Assembly (NCBI GenBank): GCA_947646015.1
Contig: CANSEY010000030.1
Coordinates: forward strand, 1-51,427
Source of the DNA: an uncultured Bacteroides sp.
Lineage (GTDB): Bacteria > Bacteroidota > Bacteroidia > Bacteroidales > Bacteroidaceae
Direction: 5' to 3'
Length of the DNA: 51,427 bases
Position 1 is the first letter of the stretch. Each line of letters opens with the position of its first letter. Both the position numbers and the translations under genes were made by a program. Positions 51,173 through 51,427 of this stretch are shown here, one piece after another. Under the pieces are notes generated by a model. The model saw only the letters and a program-made list of their open reading frames with translations, did not search any database and had not been told where the DNA came from.

Positions 51173-51427
51173 TTATTTATGAGTAGCTGCAAAAGTCTGC
51201 ACAATAGAGAAACCGACCTCATCGAGACTGTAAGTCAACTTATCGATTTTGTTTGTATAGTAGTTATAAGAGATAACTGCCAACGCACCGGTAAGAATAC
51301 CGAAAGCTGTGTTAATCAAAGCCTCAGAAATACCTTGCGACAAGGCCATTGAATCAGCAGAACCACCTGCAGCCAAAGCGGCAAACGAACGGATCATACC
51401 GATAACCGTACCAAGCAATCCCATCAA
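51173..51427 (-). CDS. exbB: ExbB/MotA/TolQ proton channel (partial, cut by window edge)
   Basis: Only the C-terminal 84 residues are present; the 5' part lies beyond 51427. GLLGTVIGMIRSFAAL and ISEALINTAFGILTGALAVI are the conserved TolQ/ExbB core helices with the polar Thr residues of the proton path. It heads the visible part of the exbB-exbD-exbD-tonB operon. Its promoter is outside the window. Confidence 0.93.
   Translation of the reverse strand: MMGLLGTVIGMIRSFAALAAGGSADSMALSQGISEALINTAFGILTGALAVISYNYYTNKIDKLTYSLDEVGFSIVQTFAATHK

Overview
The window looks like chromosomal DNA of a gut Bacteroides. Supporting signs are repeated matches to the Bacteroides promoter -7 element TAnnTTTG, an absence of obvious Shine-Dalgarno sites, many lipoprotein signal peptides, and Bacteroidales-type gene sets: gldH, TamL-like/TamB, an exbB-exbD-exbD-tonB cluster with a PstS-like protein, and purH upstream of the mre/mrd cell-shape operon. 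I name no species. I see no phage, IS element, CRISPR array, rRNA or integration site.

Layout. 1-1039: gene-poor, with an inverted repeat, a degenerate 21-bp tandem repeat and twin hairpins. 1040-5028 (+): metF, holB, ricT, gldH, tightly packed. 5023-12381 (-): purH, mreB, mreC, mreD, mrdA, rodA, the elongasome operon, converging on gldH with overlapping ends. 12533-16537 (-): ABC-F protein then M13 peptidase, ending at a strong terminator. 16765-19155 (-): secreted MG2/TonB-plug protein. 19156-20031: gene-free, with a second copy of the repeat family and a long hairpin. 20032-20934 (-): nucleotidyltransferase. 21061-27984 (-): tamB then a TamA-like lipoprotein gene. 28098-33815 (-): cyclophilin, M16 peptidase, MATE transporter and hybrid histidine kinase. 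33909-35252 (+): sigma-54 response regulator, followed by a striking regulatory interval and a small exported protein. 35898-37927 (-): tetR, fabG, rluA-like. 38166-38238 (+): initiator tRNA. 38729-40252 (-): secreted clan GH-D-like glycosidase. 40385-46323 (-): GntR-controlled operon of two ABC transporters, an anchored beta-rich protein and an erythromycin-esterase-like protein. 46629-51427 (-): TonB energising operon with a PstS-like lipoprotein and a TPR protein, running off the right edge.

Most of the window is core physiology: folate and purine metabolism, replication clamp loading, rod-shape peptidoglycan synthesis, outer-membrane biogenesis and TonB energy coupling.

The best candidate for an undescribed system is 33909-35811. 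A sigma-54 activator gene is followed directly by a perfect 21-bp palindrome with extra TTCCACA half-sites, then a near-consensus -24/-12 element about 100 bp further on, then a 10-codon upstream ORF inside a decayed copy of the next gene's signal-peptide region, and finally a 65-residue Lys-rich exported protein with its own terminator. A hybrid kinase carrying an Hpt domain lies in the divergent operon. A second lead is the GntR/ABC/esterase-like operon, which has a 22-bp dyad at its predicted transcription start.
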